Shown here: positions 1 through 32,493 of the stretch, piece by piece
Numbering within the stretch: the first letter of the stretch is position 1
How the letters are laid out: every line of letters starts with the position of its first letter
Position numbers and translations under genes: made by a program
From: Glandiceps talaboti
Lineage: Eukaryota; Hemichordata; Enteropneusta; Spengelidae
DNA length: 64,000 bases
Reading direction: 5' to 3'
NCBI RefSeq assembly: GCF_964340395.1
Contig: NC_135554.1
Location: 14,684,592 to 14,748,591, forward strand
The notes under the pieces: generated by a model
What the model was told of the DNA's origin: nothing
What the model saw: only the letters and a program-made list of their open reading frames with translations
Database searches by the model: none

Positions 1-21201
<21,201 letters not shown>

Positions 21202-22790
21202 AGTCTTAACTCTTTACATGTGAGATTTGTATTTAAGTAGATATTCATTATCAGGTACTAGGTACATGTACCATTTTTCGACATCAATACAGTGGAATTC
21301 AACACAGTACAAACAAAAGTAAAAAAAAAAGAAGATGAATGTGATTCCTTTGTAGTGTGGTACCATTTATGTAGACATATATAGTCAGATAGACATACTA
21401 ATTTCGATCAAATATCAATGTGATTAAAAGGTCAGTAATGAACTTGACTTATTCAACTGATGATAGTAATAAATTTATTTGGCATGTACATTCTGCCTCT
21501 CTGTTTATGTCAGTAGGTGTATAATAACAGAGAATTGTGCTTGAATAGTGTAACATAAGGTCCCTAAACTTGAAGGAGTGACAGTATACCATTAACCCTT
21601 TCAAGCCCGACATATATTTATAGTGTAATTACATTAGAGTTACAGAAACCAAAGTCATTACAAAAAAAAGGGTTGAATGTTTGAAACAGTGAACAAAGCA
21701 AAGCTATTCAAAGTTTGAGTATGGTCTGCGCCATCCTGGTTTAGTAACCACAAAAACATTTGATTTGATCCTAATCTTTCTACTTCTGCATATATTCAGG
21801 AAGAACAACTTTATCTTTATCATTTATGAATATAAAACTGTACACAACTGGACTGTAAAATATAACAGTAAATTAGAAATGATGTTTTGATACATCTACT
21901 ATGGAACTTTATCATGCAGTGATTTAAGTATCCAGTATGCCAGTGTCTCTGAAACTGTACACGACAGATATTCTGTGTTCAACACTAGTATTATATCACT
22001 ACCAATGATAAATAACACCTGTTACTTCTCAGTTAATTATTTGTTAGAATTCAGGTCAAGTTGTGCTCAAAATGGCAGGGTTGAAAGAAAATATTAAATT
22101 ATTACATTATAGGGAAATGAAATTATGTGTCAGTGATAGCTGTATTACACTGACATTGCAATACAAGTATGAAATAAGTGCAGCACTCAGGTGCTATATT
22201 TTGAAGGCTGACTGATCGTGTGTGTGTGTGTGTGGTGTTTCTGTCACCACATTTGGTTTATTAAATGCTCTAAAACAACAAAGATAATAAATAAAAAGAT
22301 ACTTTCCTGTCGCTTCATTTCTAACGGCATGGAATTTATTGAAAGGAGATTTTTTTTCTGTCGCCAGTTAATATTTTGAGCATAGATGTCTGAAAGTGTA
22401 GGCATGTGTTGTCCTCAGATGTATAATATGTCAACTAAGTGTATCACAAGTAGTCTTTGTCTGAAGTAAATACATTTAATAGTTTGTGTGTGAAACTAGG
22501 CATAGTTATATTACTTTGCACCAATCATTATGATTTATTGAACGCATGTTGCTCAACTGTCAACTCTTAGTGGGAAACAAGTTTTTTTTGTAATTTAGAT
22601 TAGAACACAGATATACAGGAGTGATGCTACAGTATAGTGACAAGGAGAACTGAGAGAAGACATGTTTTAACAATGTATTCTTTAGTCAAGGGAAAGTCAA
22701 TGTATTGAAGTATAAAAATACAATATGTATATCACACAGGGCTATTTTACAGTGGCAAATAAAGTGCTGTGGTGACTGATAAATATATCT
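21202..22790 (+). other. SMARCA4: SMARCA4 3'UTR and poly(A) signal
   Basis: AT-rich DNA with no coding frame follows the stop codon. An AATAAA at 22758-22763 is followed within 25-45 bases by a GT-rich stretch, a typical cleavage/polyadenylation arrangement. The UTR end is therefore placed near 22790 by inference. A shorter (TG)n tract lies near 22217-22233. Confidence 0.55.
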
Positions 22791-22956
22791 TGTGTATCAT
22801 TGTGTGAAACATGGAGTGATAGATGTAAATATGATGCCCCTTTAAGCTCTAATCAGCAAACAACTCTTTCGTGGATATAAATTAATCTCCCGTTTCTGCA
22901 ATAATTTGAAGGAAAAAGAAATGCAAACTTTTGAAGTTAGTTCTTGATGAAGTGAA

Positions 22957-23124
<168 letters not shown>

Positions 23125-23149
23125 AACACTATTATTTCAACATTATACA

Positions 23150-25800
23150 GGCCCATAATTATATAGATGGTTCTTCATTCATTTCGTTTAAAATGATATT
23201 TCATTTACCATGCATACTTTGTTTATTTACTTATTTATTTGTAAAACGGTTCCTGGGCTCCCTGCGCTTGTACTTGATCTTCATCACAAATTTAGACAAT
23301 ATCACTATGAATGAGTACCAAAAATGACTCGTTGGTAAATACTAGTAAATCGTGAAATTGGATCTAGGGAGTCAACCTCAATGACCAATTGCCATAAAAG
23401 GGATAGGGAGTGGTGGTGGTGGTGGTGGTGGCACAGAAAGAATATACTATTCATTGACATGTCAAGATGACCTAGTATGCGCTCTGCTTCTTTCTATCAA
23501 TCATCACACGGAGCTCAGGCCTTAGTTAGTTTTGTTTACACATACAAGTAAACAGATAAATACACGAATAAACAACAACAAACAAACAAACACTACCCCA
23601 ATATAGAAATACATCACATGTATTCTGGTTGCACACCTACAACTTGGCTTGCTGATCATGGTATAATGTTACTGTACTTCCTTTATATTCTTCTTTAACA
23701 CATACATTGTAAGTTGTGCATGCTTTTTTTGATTCTAGGACAACTGCCCCCCGGACAACTGCCCCCCAGACAATTGCCCCCCGGACAATTGCCCCCGAAG
23801 GACAACTGCCCCCAGACAATTGCCCCCGATGAAATAGTAACTGTGTTTAATGACATTGGAGTCAGTGCAAGAGCATTTGAAATGGAGGCTGTGATCAACA
23901 CTTCATGTTTGCAAGCAGATTCTGAACGTGGGAACTTGCTCTTGGACATGTTTACATATGTCATTAATTTTAGAGAAACAGCACCTAAGGAAATGATTGA
24001 AGATGTGCTTAAGTGTCTTCAGTGCCCAAAGCTATTATCTCATAAGAAGAATGATAATATATTTTTATTTAATAGTAAAGATATTATAATTGTTCATTAA
24101 TAGTTAGGTAATAATCATAATTATCATAATTGGGTATGATTTTGCCACTGAATCGATCTCCACATAGTTCTAAACTCACTGTCATGATAACAAAGATCAA
24201 CTTACAAACCAAACCAAAATATGGTGAAGTAGATTTGTAAAAAAACAAAAGATGTGATGAATGTCAAACTTTTTGGTACCTTTTTTATTCAAAAATTGTG
24301 TAAACTGATAAAAAATAAGTGATCGAAATTTGAAAATTTGTATGTTTCCTTTTACAGTGATGTACATTCAGATAATCCTTTCCCAAACTCTTAAAAGATA
24401 AATATATCAATGATCATTTTCTCTTTCTCGTGTTCCAATTCTTATCCGAAAAAACTTTGAGAAATCCCCATAAATTGCACATAAAAAAGCAACCTCAGAA
24501 TTTAATAACTATTGAATAACTACATTATTTTCATCATATAAAATATTTTCACAGTAAATTGTGTGGTCAACCCTAGAAAGGTTTGGAATCATTTTAATCA
24601 ACAAACAAAGGAGATATTCTGTAATTTCTACGTCACATAGCTCCTGTCATCAAAATCAAGTCTTGGATTAATTATGCAATGGAAGACAATAGATTATTAA
24701 TTAGGTGTTGTGTTGTAGCTTTCATTAAAAATAAAAATCAATCAATCAATCAATCAATCAAAAGAATTTTTATAGCACCAAAATCCAATATGACGTAATG
24801 TTCTATGGCACTGAACAGGAACAATAGTAGATCAATGTAAAAAGTTGGAGAAAGCTCTTGCAATAACTGTCAAAAATATCATAAAGATAAATAAATGGCA
24901 TTACAGCACACAGGATAGTTGTATATATCAAGTACATTGGATATCCTTGGAGTTTACAATCAACTATTACAAACATTATGCAATGGACATGTTGATGTAA
25001 AATCATCAATTAAGTGTAATCATAATTTTTTTTTTCGAAATATAAGCAAATGTAGAAACCAGGAAAATTATGGACCTACATGAAATACATTGTAGCTACA
25101 CAAACAAGGAAAAATATCTGGTACATCACACAGAATACTAATTTCAAATATAAAGTACAGATTATCTGGATCGACATCAAAGCAGACGTGCTTGGAAATA
25201 CTGACCAATATAAATACATGCAATATATAGGAAAATTGTGTATGTGAAATACACTGAAAGTCCAGATATGATATTGCAATAAAATTTTAGTACATGTTGA
25301 GATGTCTAACAAGTCAAGTTTTTCCTTCATCTTGTGAGTTTTTCAATGTATATAAAAATCACAGTCTAATGGTTACTACTCTTCATATACCTTACGCTGC
25401 CATGGTAACAATGAAGGTTTATTGAGTTGTCCCAAAATTTACATTGAATTTGGGAAGTAGTCCTTATATTGAAAATAAACATATTTCATTTATGTCATAC
25501 TTATAGCATGAACATCTTGAATTTTTCAATGTTTTCCAAACCATGTATGTAAATCAGCAATATCACTATGCCATTACATTATTTTACACCATTCACAAGC
25601 CAAACTGAGAGGTCTGAAACTGAACAAAAAATATGGAATATATACTGTGGTTGTTCTATGTGATGACAGCACGCATCTATGTCACGACAACGTGTTTCTA
25701 CATTACTGGTTCTGCTGTGTCCAAAATATGAGTCAAAACACTCAAAATTACCATTACTTTCCCCGATTTTTCTTTGATATTACTGGTGCTGATATAATTA
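23150..25800. other. Intergenic stretch between SMARCA4 and PRXL2C
   Basis: Apart from the orphan ORF at 23740-24100, I see no exon here. It holds a (GGT)n tract near 23411-23431, an (AATC)n tract near 24738-24762, and AT-rich unique DNA. SMARCA4 and PRXL2C converge on this interval tail to tail. Confidence 0.6.
23740..24100 (+). pseudogene. Orphan ORF/gene fragment with weak death-fold-like pattern
   Basis: After a possible acceptor (GATTCTAG at 23732-23739) a frame runs through a short proline/glutamine repeat encoded by GGACAACTGCCCCC-type units. It then reads 80-plus non-repetitive residues to TAA at 24098-24100: DEIVTVFNDIGVSARAFEME, TSCLQADSERGNLLLDMFTY, APKEMIEDVLKCLQCPKLLS. The spacing of hydrophobic residues and the 'IGVS...LLLDMF...A..EMIEDVLKC' layout faintly resembles death-domain sequences. 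No upstream exons or neighbouring gene were found, so it may be a relic, a terminal exon or chance. I do not recognise a family with confidence. Confidence 0.3.
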
Positions 25801-25805
25801 TATTA

Positions 25806-25940
25806 TTCCCCAATAATTTTCTTCATTCAGCCGGAAAATACTCATGACTAAGGCTTGTCATAAGCAACTCATAGTGACAAAGCCTCCTTAGGTCACTCAT
25901 ATTTTCCTTGGGTAAACAAAAAAAAATATTGGGGAATAAC
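25806..25940. mobile_element. Palindromic MITE, family M1, copy 2
   Basis: Both ends read TATTCCCCAATA and its complement TATTGGGGAATA. The arms contain CTTCATTCAGCCGGAAAATA on the left and GGTCACTCATATTTTCC on the right. The centre has GACTAAGGCTTGTCA and its inverted counterpart. It is the best preserved copy for defining the termini. Confidence 0.78.
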
Positions 25941-26436
25941 ATCTAATACTAGTAATTCTTAAAATGTGAACCATGATGCTCTTTAGAAAAATACAGTGAT
26001 TGCCACAGTTCTGTTAAATATATTATCTTTTAGTAGTACATCAAAGTTAAGAGTTACTTTAAGTTAATATGTAAAAGGTAGTTAACTTTATTGGTATATT
26101 AAATAAATATACATAGAACAAAATAAGTACAGGGGTTGGGGTTAGTTTGTAAAAATGAAATCATAAAAGGTCTTCTGATATAGTGATTTAAATAATTATT
26201 AGAGTAAATATATAAATATAATATTGATTTGAATTTAAGCGTTCAGCTTTTGATTTGACAATATAATAATGTACACATCTTACTAGTGCATGAACCGAGT
26301 TTTCATCTTACTAAGATAGTGTGCTTGTTTGGTGTGATAGATTACATAGCTGGATGATAGCTGGTATCTTTGTTGTGCTTATATAATCACCCTGCAAATA
26401 CTGGACATCCCCCCCCCCAAAAAAAAAAACAAACAA

Positions 26437-26469
<33 letters not shown>

Positions 26470-26775
26470 AAATACAAGATCGTGGAAGTCATACAAATTG
26501 CCACCTACTGTGAGTACAACTAACCGACATCCACTCAATAAAATCAATGTATCACTACAAAAGTTTTAGTTTGTATCTATCTTAGTTAGCTGAACACTCA
26601 GTTTCTGTGAACATAACACATACATATCCTCTTTGTGACAGTTGCGGATACTTCAAATTGTCAGATGTGTGCATATCTACCATATTGTACATTTCATGTC
26701 ATTGTTCCAAGTTGAAAGTTGAATAAATTACCAAAGAATTACACATCTAATGAGTTGATAGTATATACATTGATA

Positions 26776-27888
26776 TCAAATCTGTAATATTCTCTTGTGT
26801 TTATCAAAATTGACTTGTTCTACACCAGCAACGGCCAATAAACGATTTATTGGAGTATGATCCACTAGGTTACGATCGATGTGATAAAAATGTTCAACAG
26901 GACCTGCAAAATAAGATGACAAGAAATACATCATCACACTTCTTTTTACTAATATTTAAGGCAAGTGTGTCAAATCTTTTACTTGTAGTAAATAATCAAA
27001 CCTTCTGATATAAGTCAGTAGAAGTGTTGTACATAGACTTTACCATATTAAAACATGAACATACAGAAATGATCTTGGGAATGAATTTCCAAGATTTTTA
27101 ATGTCCTTGTCTATAAAACACACACACACATACACATATATACACACACAAGCACAAACAAACAAACACCAAACTATCATACAATTTATATCAAATTATA
27201 TTTTTTTCAATATTTCTGTTTGTTAACTTAAATACATCCTTTGTTTCTTTGCTGTAAATTTGGATGTAATTATTCTAATAAGTTGAAATTTTAATCAAGT
27301 GCATACCAGCACAGTATTTTTCTTATATGTAACAAAAACAAAAGTTTTGAGTCAAAATTGTTGAAATAGGGTTAAACGTAGACTTGTTCAAGTCTGCAGG
27401 GTTTTTTTCGTTCCTTATTTGAATAAAGTGATTTTATTTAAAAACACAACTGTGCTCTTTTGTGGGAAATAATAACCTGATTATAAATACTCAAAAAGAT
27501 TAAAAGATTACGAGAAATGCACTGGTGCCAGTCTACGTTGACCACTACATCATCATGGATATATACTTCAGATAATAGTCTTTTACTACATTGCAATGGG
27601 TATGTAAATTAAGGTAACCACGTAACAAATCAGTGTTGTATTGTCATGACAACTTACCTGGTCCTAAAACCAACTGTCCACCAAGTTGTCTGATGTCCAA
27701 CCTAAAATCATTAAACTGCATTGATCTCCAAGTACTTTTCAGAATTCCACCAAGCATTGATGATTTGATGTGAGGACTGCTAAAACTACCTGGTGATTGA
27801 AAAATAAATATGTCACACACTGTGTCACTTCATTACTGCTAGGGCTCTACATAGAGTGGGTAATAAAAAGAAGTAAAGAAAATTACAT

Positions 27889-27921
<33 letters not shown>

Positions 27922-30900
27922 ACACACTGGAACAGACACAGGGATGGAACCCAACATAATAGCCCCCTGCAGGCAGTGCCCACTGGGGGCTAAAATTACT
28001 TGGACATTTCAAGTGGTGACATTACCTACTAAAACATAACACATACATGTATGGCTATTTTTGAACAGCAAGTCATTTGGGTAAATTGGGTACAATGGTA
28101 TTTCCAAGGGTGATATTCAATTACACCAAGAATTATATTTTCCCTGTTTGAAACAGAACACGCTGATAAATTCTTTCAAATGGTTGAAATAGATAGCTAC
28201 AACTTGACTAAGAAATGGAGTGAAACTGTTCGTAAGTTGTTAAAGTAACCTAGACTAAGTTTTCATCTATAAGTTAAAGGGAATACCACTCCAGGAAATA
28301 GAGACATTTTCATAAACTATGGGTTCTGGAGAGTCATTTCATAATTTTACATCACCTACAATTACTTGTGATTTCAGAGAAACATCAAGTTGATCTTGTG
28401 CATTTATAGGGTATCTTTGCTATGGACCATTGCATGAAGGGAGTCAGCAGAAATGGTTATTCATGGTTGAACAATGAATATGCATGATGCCTTAAGTGTA
28501 AAATATCCCTTACGAATCTTCATAGTTTATGAAAATGCCTTTATATCCTGGAGTGGTGTTCCCTTAAAGACAGTACACTAGCCTGACCTGACTTGTCACA
28601 ATACAATACAACAAAACATACCTCCTTCTGTTGATTTTCTCCGCAGTTTTAAAGCTTTGTAGATACTCTTCTCTTGGTCTACATAAATCTCAAATGGGAA
28701 TGATGTATCATACTTAAAAGGCTACAGAGAGAGAGAGAGAGAATAAAACATGCATCACATTTATATAGCGCACACACATAACATCATTCTCAAAATAGAC
28801 AAATCATAGAGGCTATGGTTGTAAACACAGGTTGATTAAAGTGTATGACATCAATTGGCATCATATAGAATTATATGAGAGCAATTTATTGATAAATGAC
28901 AAGATATCATACCTTGATGTATTTCCATGGAACACAGCTGATTACAATCAATCTTACACCAGCATTCTGTATTTGAAATAACACATTCTACAAAGTTTAG
29001 CAAATAGGACTTTGAAGTCAAATTATTAGATATGTTTTGTAAATTGATATTATCACATTCCTAACACTTATTTGTTGGGATTTGTTTTTGGTGACGTCTA
29101 CCTTTAATGATGTATCTGATAGTGAATGACATCTGGCTTGGGATGTAGGTCATAGAAGTACTTAGGGCACCTCGCCACAGGGATAAAGCTCCCTGAAAAT
29201 CAAAGTTTTTAAAATCTCTCCAACCTTTGCAATATGAAAGCTTGTCCTTTTGAAATAATAAAACAAAATTTAGGGTTTCAACATCTTGTTTTCAATGAAA
29301 TCCTCAATCTTTTATTTCCCCATATAGTTACACAGTATTCGGTGGCCATATTGGATTCTATCTTTTATTTCCCCATATAGTTACACATTATTCGGTGGCC
29401 ATATTGGATTCTATCTTTTATTTCCCCATATAGTTACACAGTATTCGGTGGCCATATTGGATTCTATCTTTTATTTCCCCATATAGTTACACAGTATTCG
29501 GTGGCCATATTGGATTCTACCTTTTATTTCCCCATATAGTTACACAGTGTTCGGTGGCCATATTGGATTCTATCTTTTATTTCCCCATATAGTTACACAG
29601 TATTCGGTGGCCATATTGGATTCTATCTTTTATTTCCCCATATAGTTACACAGTATTCGGTGGCCATATTGGATTCTATCTTTTATTTCCCCATATAGTT
29701 ACACAGTATTCGGTGGCCATATTGGATTCTATCTTTTATTTCCCCATATAGTTACACAGTATTCAGAGGCCATATTGGATTCTATCTTTTATTTCCCCAT
29801 ATAGTTACACAGTATTCAGAGGCCATATTGGATTCTATCTTTTATTTCCCCATATAGTTACACAGTATTCGGTGGCCATATTGGATTCTATCTTTTATTT
29901 CCCCATATAGTTACACAGTATACGGTGGCCATATTGGATTCTATCTTTTATTTCCCCATATAGTTACACAGTATTCGGTGGCCATATTGGATTCTATCTT
30001 TTATTTCCCCATATAGTTACACAGTATTCGGTGGCCATATTGGATTCTACCTTTTATTTCCCCATATAGTTACACAGTATTCGGTGGCCATATTGGATTC
30101 TATCTTTTATTTCCCCATATAGTTACACAGTATTCGGTGGCCATATTGGATTCTATCTTTTATTTCCCCATATAGTTACACAGTGTTCGGTGGCCATATT
30201 GGATTCTATCTTTTATTTCCCCATATAGTTACACAGTATTCGGTGGCCATATTGGATTCTATCTTTTATTTCCCCATATAGTTACACAGTATTCAGTGGC
30301 CATATTGGATTCTATCTTTTATTTCCCCATAAAGTTACACAGTATTCGGTGGCCATATTGGATTCTAAAATGACTAAATTTGAAATGTCATTTTGGCAAA
30401 AATTCTGTTCAGTAACCCCACATTTTTTATTTGATTTTATTAAACTTTGAATAGATTGGATTTCTTTTTAACAAAGTTTAAAAAGTATATATCTATAGCG
30501 TATTCTACTTTATAACTGAGCTATATGATGACCACTATTTCTATTACCTGTCGCAAGACATCGGAAAATGATGATAATTATATTCACATAGCTTTGACTT
30601 GTTTAAATTCAATTCTAATAGTCTAGATTATTATCTGAATAAAATAATAAATAAAACAATTCTTACTCTGATGTTATCCACTGGAATTTTTGCTAAGTCT
30701 AAAAGAGAAAAGATATTAAGTCATCAGTTTGTAGTTTGTTTCATCTGATTAAGTCTTGCTGTAAGCACTGCAAGTACTGCACTCATACTATATTATATAT
30801 GCATCAAAATCATCAATACCCTCAGTGTTCATTCAATTTTTATTCACATAAGATATGTAGTGCTATGTAGATAAATTAATCATTATCTGTAGCGACAAAT

Positions 30901-32224
30901 GAAGCAGTAAAAAGCTAGGCAGTATTGCACTGACACAAACTATATGCTAATAACAGAACTCTCAGCATTGGTAAAGGATTGATGCCCTCCTTCGTAGTCC
31001 TACAATAGAGTGAAATATTTATAGTAACAAATTGGCACAGGTGGAATTTGTATTTTGCATAACTAAATAAACATACTGTAAATGGGAACATTATTAGGGG
31101 GAATGTAATTCCACTGATCTATGAAATGAAGATGAAATGTACCATTAAATGCTAATTTTTGTACATCAATTTCATGGAAATGAACAAAAGATCGCGTTCT
31201 TGTTTGTTTGTTTTTTGTGCTTCTATATATAAGTTATAGAGTTTTGAATTTTATTTGGACCCTCCTCCCACTACCACCACCACCACCACCACCACCACCA
31301 CCACTATCACTGCATATAATGAACTACAAGCATACCTTCTGCATATTCAACAGCTGTGTAACATTGGAAATTCTGTGAACACAATAGTAAAAACGTAACA
31401 TTACATAACCTTAGACAAAAACCTGACTATTCAAACATTGAATAAACAATTAAGTGCTGGCTTGACCATAATGGTAGTTTTGAAATCTTTACCAATCTTT
31501 CCAATAAATCAAAACACTGATGTTCTCCAACACATTCATAAATTGTAATAATGTTATTATCACCATTTTATTTTTAAAACAAAAAGAAATTTTTTAAAGC
31601 AATTTGAATATCTGAAATATTTGACCATAGACTTTAGTAGAATCCAACACTATTGAAATAACAAATTTTCCAGACATTTTGAAGTGTAGAAAATAAGACC
31701 GTAGTTATGGCAACCATATAAATTGTAATGTATTTTACACTAGTACTATGTCACGTATGTGTGTATTTGTACAAGACCTTATGTAATCATTAAGGCATAC
31801 ATGTGTGTACTATTACTAGATGGTCAAAATGACAAGAACTGCATAAATAATATTAATATTAAATCTACTTTTCTCTTAAATGGACAAATTGTGAATTATT
31901 TCCACAGACTACAGTATTTCATCTCTACGTTGCTATTACCATGGAGGTCTCTGCTATACCAAACTAAATATTTACAATTACATGGCCCGTGCAAAATACG
32001 ATGCACACATTAAGTGGTTGACTTACCCTCACGAAAATGATGATCGACTTCCCATCCTTATAGAAGTAATCAAATGGAATCATTTCTCCATTTATGTCCC
32101 ATACAGGCATTTTAGCCACCACGTCGAAATCAACATGTGGTCCCGCTGGGTCAGATACTGGAATGTATACATCTGTGGACAACTTCTCCTTGCTTGGCTT
32201 CACACCTCTGTCCATTGTCGCCAT
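26776..32224 (-). CDS. PRXL2C: Peroxiredoxin-like 2C / AAED1, thioredoxin-fold protein (7 exons, 226 aa)
   Basis: Exons in order: 32224-32027, 31372-31336, 30698-30667, 28966-28913, 28721-28622, 27789-27658, 26903-26776. All have GT-AG junctions and the phase is continuous (681 nt with TGA). The product is 226 aa, which as I recall is also the length of human PRXL2C. Diagnostic stretches are KMPVWDINGEMIPFDYF, the active-site strand and loop NFQCYTAVEYAEDLAKIPVD, NAGVRLIVISCVPWKYIK, FEIYVDQEKSIYKALKLRRK, SPHIKSSMLGGILKSTWRSM, GGQLVLGPG, and IDRNLVDHTPINRLL near the C-terminus. The family has an AhpC/TSA-type thioredoxin fold; a role in glycolysis/redox signalling has been proposed for the vertebrate protein. 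The usual C-x-x-C reads C-Y-T-A here, so the second cysteine is missing. It starts 269 bp from TTC4 on a shared divergent promoter. A possible poly(A) signal (AATAAA on the - strand) lies at 26092-26087. Confidence 0.94.
28272..28570. mobile_element. MITE with about 50-bp inverted repeats, TTAA at both ends
   Basis: The left end (from about 28274) and right end (to about 28568) share GGGAAYACCACTCCAGG and CATTTTCATAAACTATG in inverted orientation around a roughly 190-bp centre. Both ends abut TTAA, the target of piggyBac-type transposases. It is non-coding and lies in the PRXL2C intron between exons 5 and 6. Assignment to piggyBac is inference from the TTAA only. Confidence 0.75.
29307..30366. 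repeat. 53-bp minisatellite, 20 near-identical copies
   Basis: Twenty head-to-tail 53-bp units fill 1060 bp of PRXL2C intron 3. Each contains TTTCCCCATATAGTTACAC and GGTGGCCATATTGGATTC. Units differ at one or two positions (for example GGTGG versus AGAGG, TATTC versus TGTTC or TATAC), which implies recent expansion or homogenisation. There are no unique spacers, so it is not CRISPR-like. Confidence 0.98.
31273..31303. repeat. (ACC)n microsatellite
   Basis: About ten CAC/ACC triplets in a PRXL2C intron just upstream of exon 2 on the - strand. Non-coding. Confidence 0.85.
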
Positions 32225-32493
32225 GATCGCTAACTCTATTCCTAACTAAACAGTCTCTTTCTATTTACTAATTTAGTTGATTAAACAAACGTTACCATGG
32301 CAACGTCGACACTATCTGACTGTCAAAAACTTTTGTAAATGTAAACAATTGCAAATGTTCTTCAAGCCGAATGTTGTGAAATAAAAAATAGTGACAGTTT
32401 AACTTGACACTCACTATTTCATATCGAAGATGGAAATACCATAATGCATTGGAGTAATTTGAGCAAACAAACCAAAAGGTCAAGGGTTAGAAA
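32225..32493. promoter_or_regulatory. Divergent PRXL2C-TTC4 promoter with RFX X-box
   Basis: Only 269 bp separate the start codons of PRXL2C (- strand, 32224) and TTC4 (+ strand, 32494), so both promoters must overlap here. At 32291-32304 the sequence GTTACCATGGCAAC is a full two-half-site X-box of the kind bound by RFX factors (consensus GTNRCC-N(0-3)-RGYAAC). It is 67 bp from the PRXL2C ATG and 190 bp from the TTC4 ATG. No TATA box in a convincing position was seen. Confidence 0.6.
32291..32304. promoter_or_regulatory. X-box (RFX-binding motif)
   Basis: GTTACCATGGCAAC, a near-perfect inverted repeat of GTTRCC/GGYAAC. RFX factors use this motif to drive ciliary genes in animals. Its position 60-200 bp upstream of two start codons fits a functional site, but binding is not shown. 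Confidence 0.6.

Noticed and set aside
29095-29200. Frame on the - strand reading LWRGALSTSM, similar to a PRXL2C motif
   Set aside because: The real counterpart (GGILKSTWRSM) is in exon 27789-27658. Inserting this stretch would break the in-phase junction between exons 3 and 4.
29307-30366. Possible CRISPR-like array
   Set aside because: Units are contiguous 53-mers with no unique spacers, and the host is a eukaryote. It is a minisatellite.
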